From: JAAXQD01 sp032126435
Lineage (GTDB): Bacteria > Desulfobacterota > Desulfobacteria > Desulfobacterales > UBA11574
Direction of reading: 5' to 3'
Assembly: GCA_032126435.1 (NCBI GenBank)
Contig: JAQBBE010000131.1
Span: 1 to 13,965, forward strand
Length of the DNA stretch: 13,965 nt
A program made the translations under genes and the position numbers. Shown in pieces: positions 13,661 through 13,965 of this stretch; within the stretch, counting starts at the first letter, position 1, and each line of letters starts with the position of its first letter. The notes under the pieces are model-generated. The model was not told the DNA's origin, did not search any database, and saw only the letters and a program-made list of their open reading frames with translations.

Positions 13661-13965
13661 TTGCCCTTAATGATATTCAATACAGAAGAAATTCTTTATT
13701 ACAGTGTAACCATACTCGCCATCGTCGCTTTCAGCTCCGGTTTTACGCGACTTTTCGCTTTAAGTTTCGCAAATGTAAAGCCTGCCGGGGAAGAGGCCGA
13801 TTTCGATTTCAATCCCTTCGGCAACCTGGATATTGTGGGGACCATCGTCTTTTTTCTGGGAGGTTTCGGCTGGGGCAAACAAGTGGACGATCAAAAGATC
13901 GGCTTCAAGCATCAGAAGCTGGGATGGCTCCTTATTTCGCTGGTCGCCCCCTTTGCCAGTCTGAC
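13661..13965 (+). CDS. Membrane protein resembling site-2 proteases (M50) but lacking HExxH; C-terminus off the window
   Basis: The first 101 codons are visible. An N-terminal hydrophobic helix (ILYYSVTILAIVAFSSGFT, 11-29) is followed by FDFNPFGNLDIVGTIVFFLGGFGWGKQV (48-75). This second block closely resembles the S2P/M50 pattern LNPxxHIDPxGT....FGWAKPVPV, including the conserved Asp (D57). A LGWLLISLVAPFASL helix matches the MALVALAGP region. In S2P enzymes the first helix carries HExxH; here the aligned segment reads AFSSGF, so the zinc site is missing and the protein is probably not a protease. Start is TTG with AGGAGG (13648-13653) seven bases upstream; an ATG three codons later is possible. 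It may be a degenerate S2P homologue or a different family sharing only this block; the rest of the gene is not visible. Confidence 0.6.
   Translation, partial: MPLMIFNTEEILYYSVTILAIVAFSSGFTRLFALSFANVKPAGEEADFDFNPFGNLDIVGTIVFFLGGFGWGKQVDDQKIGFKHQKLGWLLISLVAPFASL

Noticed and set aside
10474..13965. Possible defence or signalling island made of membrane protein, phosphoesterase, acetyltransferase, kinase and S2P-like protein
   Set aside because: The genes lie in at least three transcription units with mixed orientation, and none carries a known defence-specific domain. I see no sequence evidence that they form one system.

Overview
The window looks like a chromosomal segment from a Gram-negative bacterium of moderate GC content, most plausibly a member of the Desulfobacterota (formerly Deltaproteobacteria). 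This placement is an inference. It rests on the xseA-xseB-ispA-dxs-tlyA gene order, an EF-G-2-type translation GTPase, an SPL-like radical SAM protein, and a palindromic element with ends of the type ACGG...TCGTAAAAAGTC, which I associate with that phylum from memory. No rRNA, tRNA, CRISPR array or intact transposase gene was seen.

Layout. Positions 1-510 (minus) hold the N-terminal 170 codons of a Bax-inhibitor-1/YccA-like membrane protein, with a promoter and two dyads in its leader. Positions 697-966 (plus) encode a small conserved hypothetical protein. Positions 1255-6422 (plus) are a tight cluster: exonuclease VII large and small subunits (xseA, xseB), short-chain prenyl diphosphate synthase (ispA), 1-deoxyxylulose-5-phosphate synthase (dxs) and a TlyA-family RNA methyltransferase (tlyA). 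IspA and Dxs belong to isoprenoid synthesis, with Dxs at the entry of the MEP pathway and IspA at the chain-elongation step. Exonuclease VII serves DNA repair. Positions 6411-6598 are a 188-nt MITE-like palindrome flanked by a 9-bp direct repeat. It landed in the last codons of tlyA and now supplies the stop codon. Positions 6797-8869 (plus) encode an EF-G-2-like GTPase with a non-canonical switch II. A palindromic element at 8879-8930 lies between it and a convergent SPL-like radical SAM gene (9010-10113, minus).

The radical SAM gene has a strong sigma70-type promoter (10209-10237) and two related dyads spaced 61 bp apart. On the plus strand follow a small two-helix membrane protein (10474-10764), a calcineurin-like metallophosphoesterase (10883-11629) and a GNAT acetyltransferase (11661-12230). 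Convergent with these is a gene fusing a degenerate receiver domain to a Hanks-type Ser/Thr kinase (12241-13581, minus). Divergent from the kinase is the start of a membrane protein resembling site-2 proteases but without the zinc-binding HExxH (13661 to the right edge).

Most genes are ordinary housekeeping. The most unusual points are the element that rewrote the tlyA stop, the cluster of proteins that keep a known fold but have lost key catalytic residues (receiver domain, S2P-like protein, SPL-like protein, EF-G-2 switch II), and the paired operator-like dyads in front of the radical SAM gene. I did not find a clear multi-gene defence or biosynthetic system.
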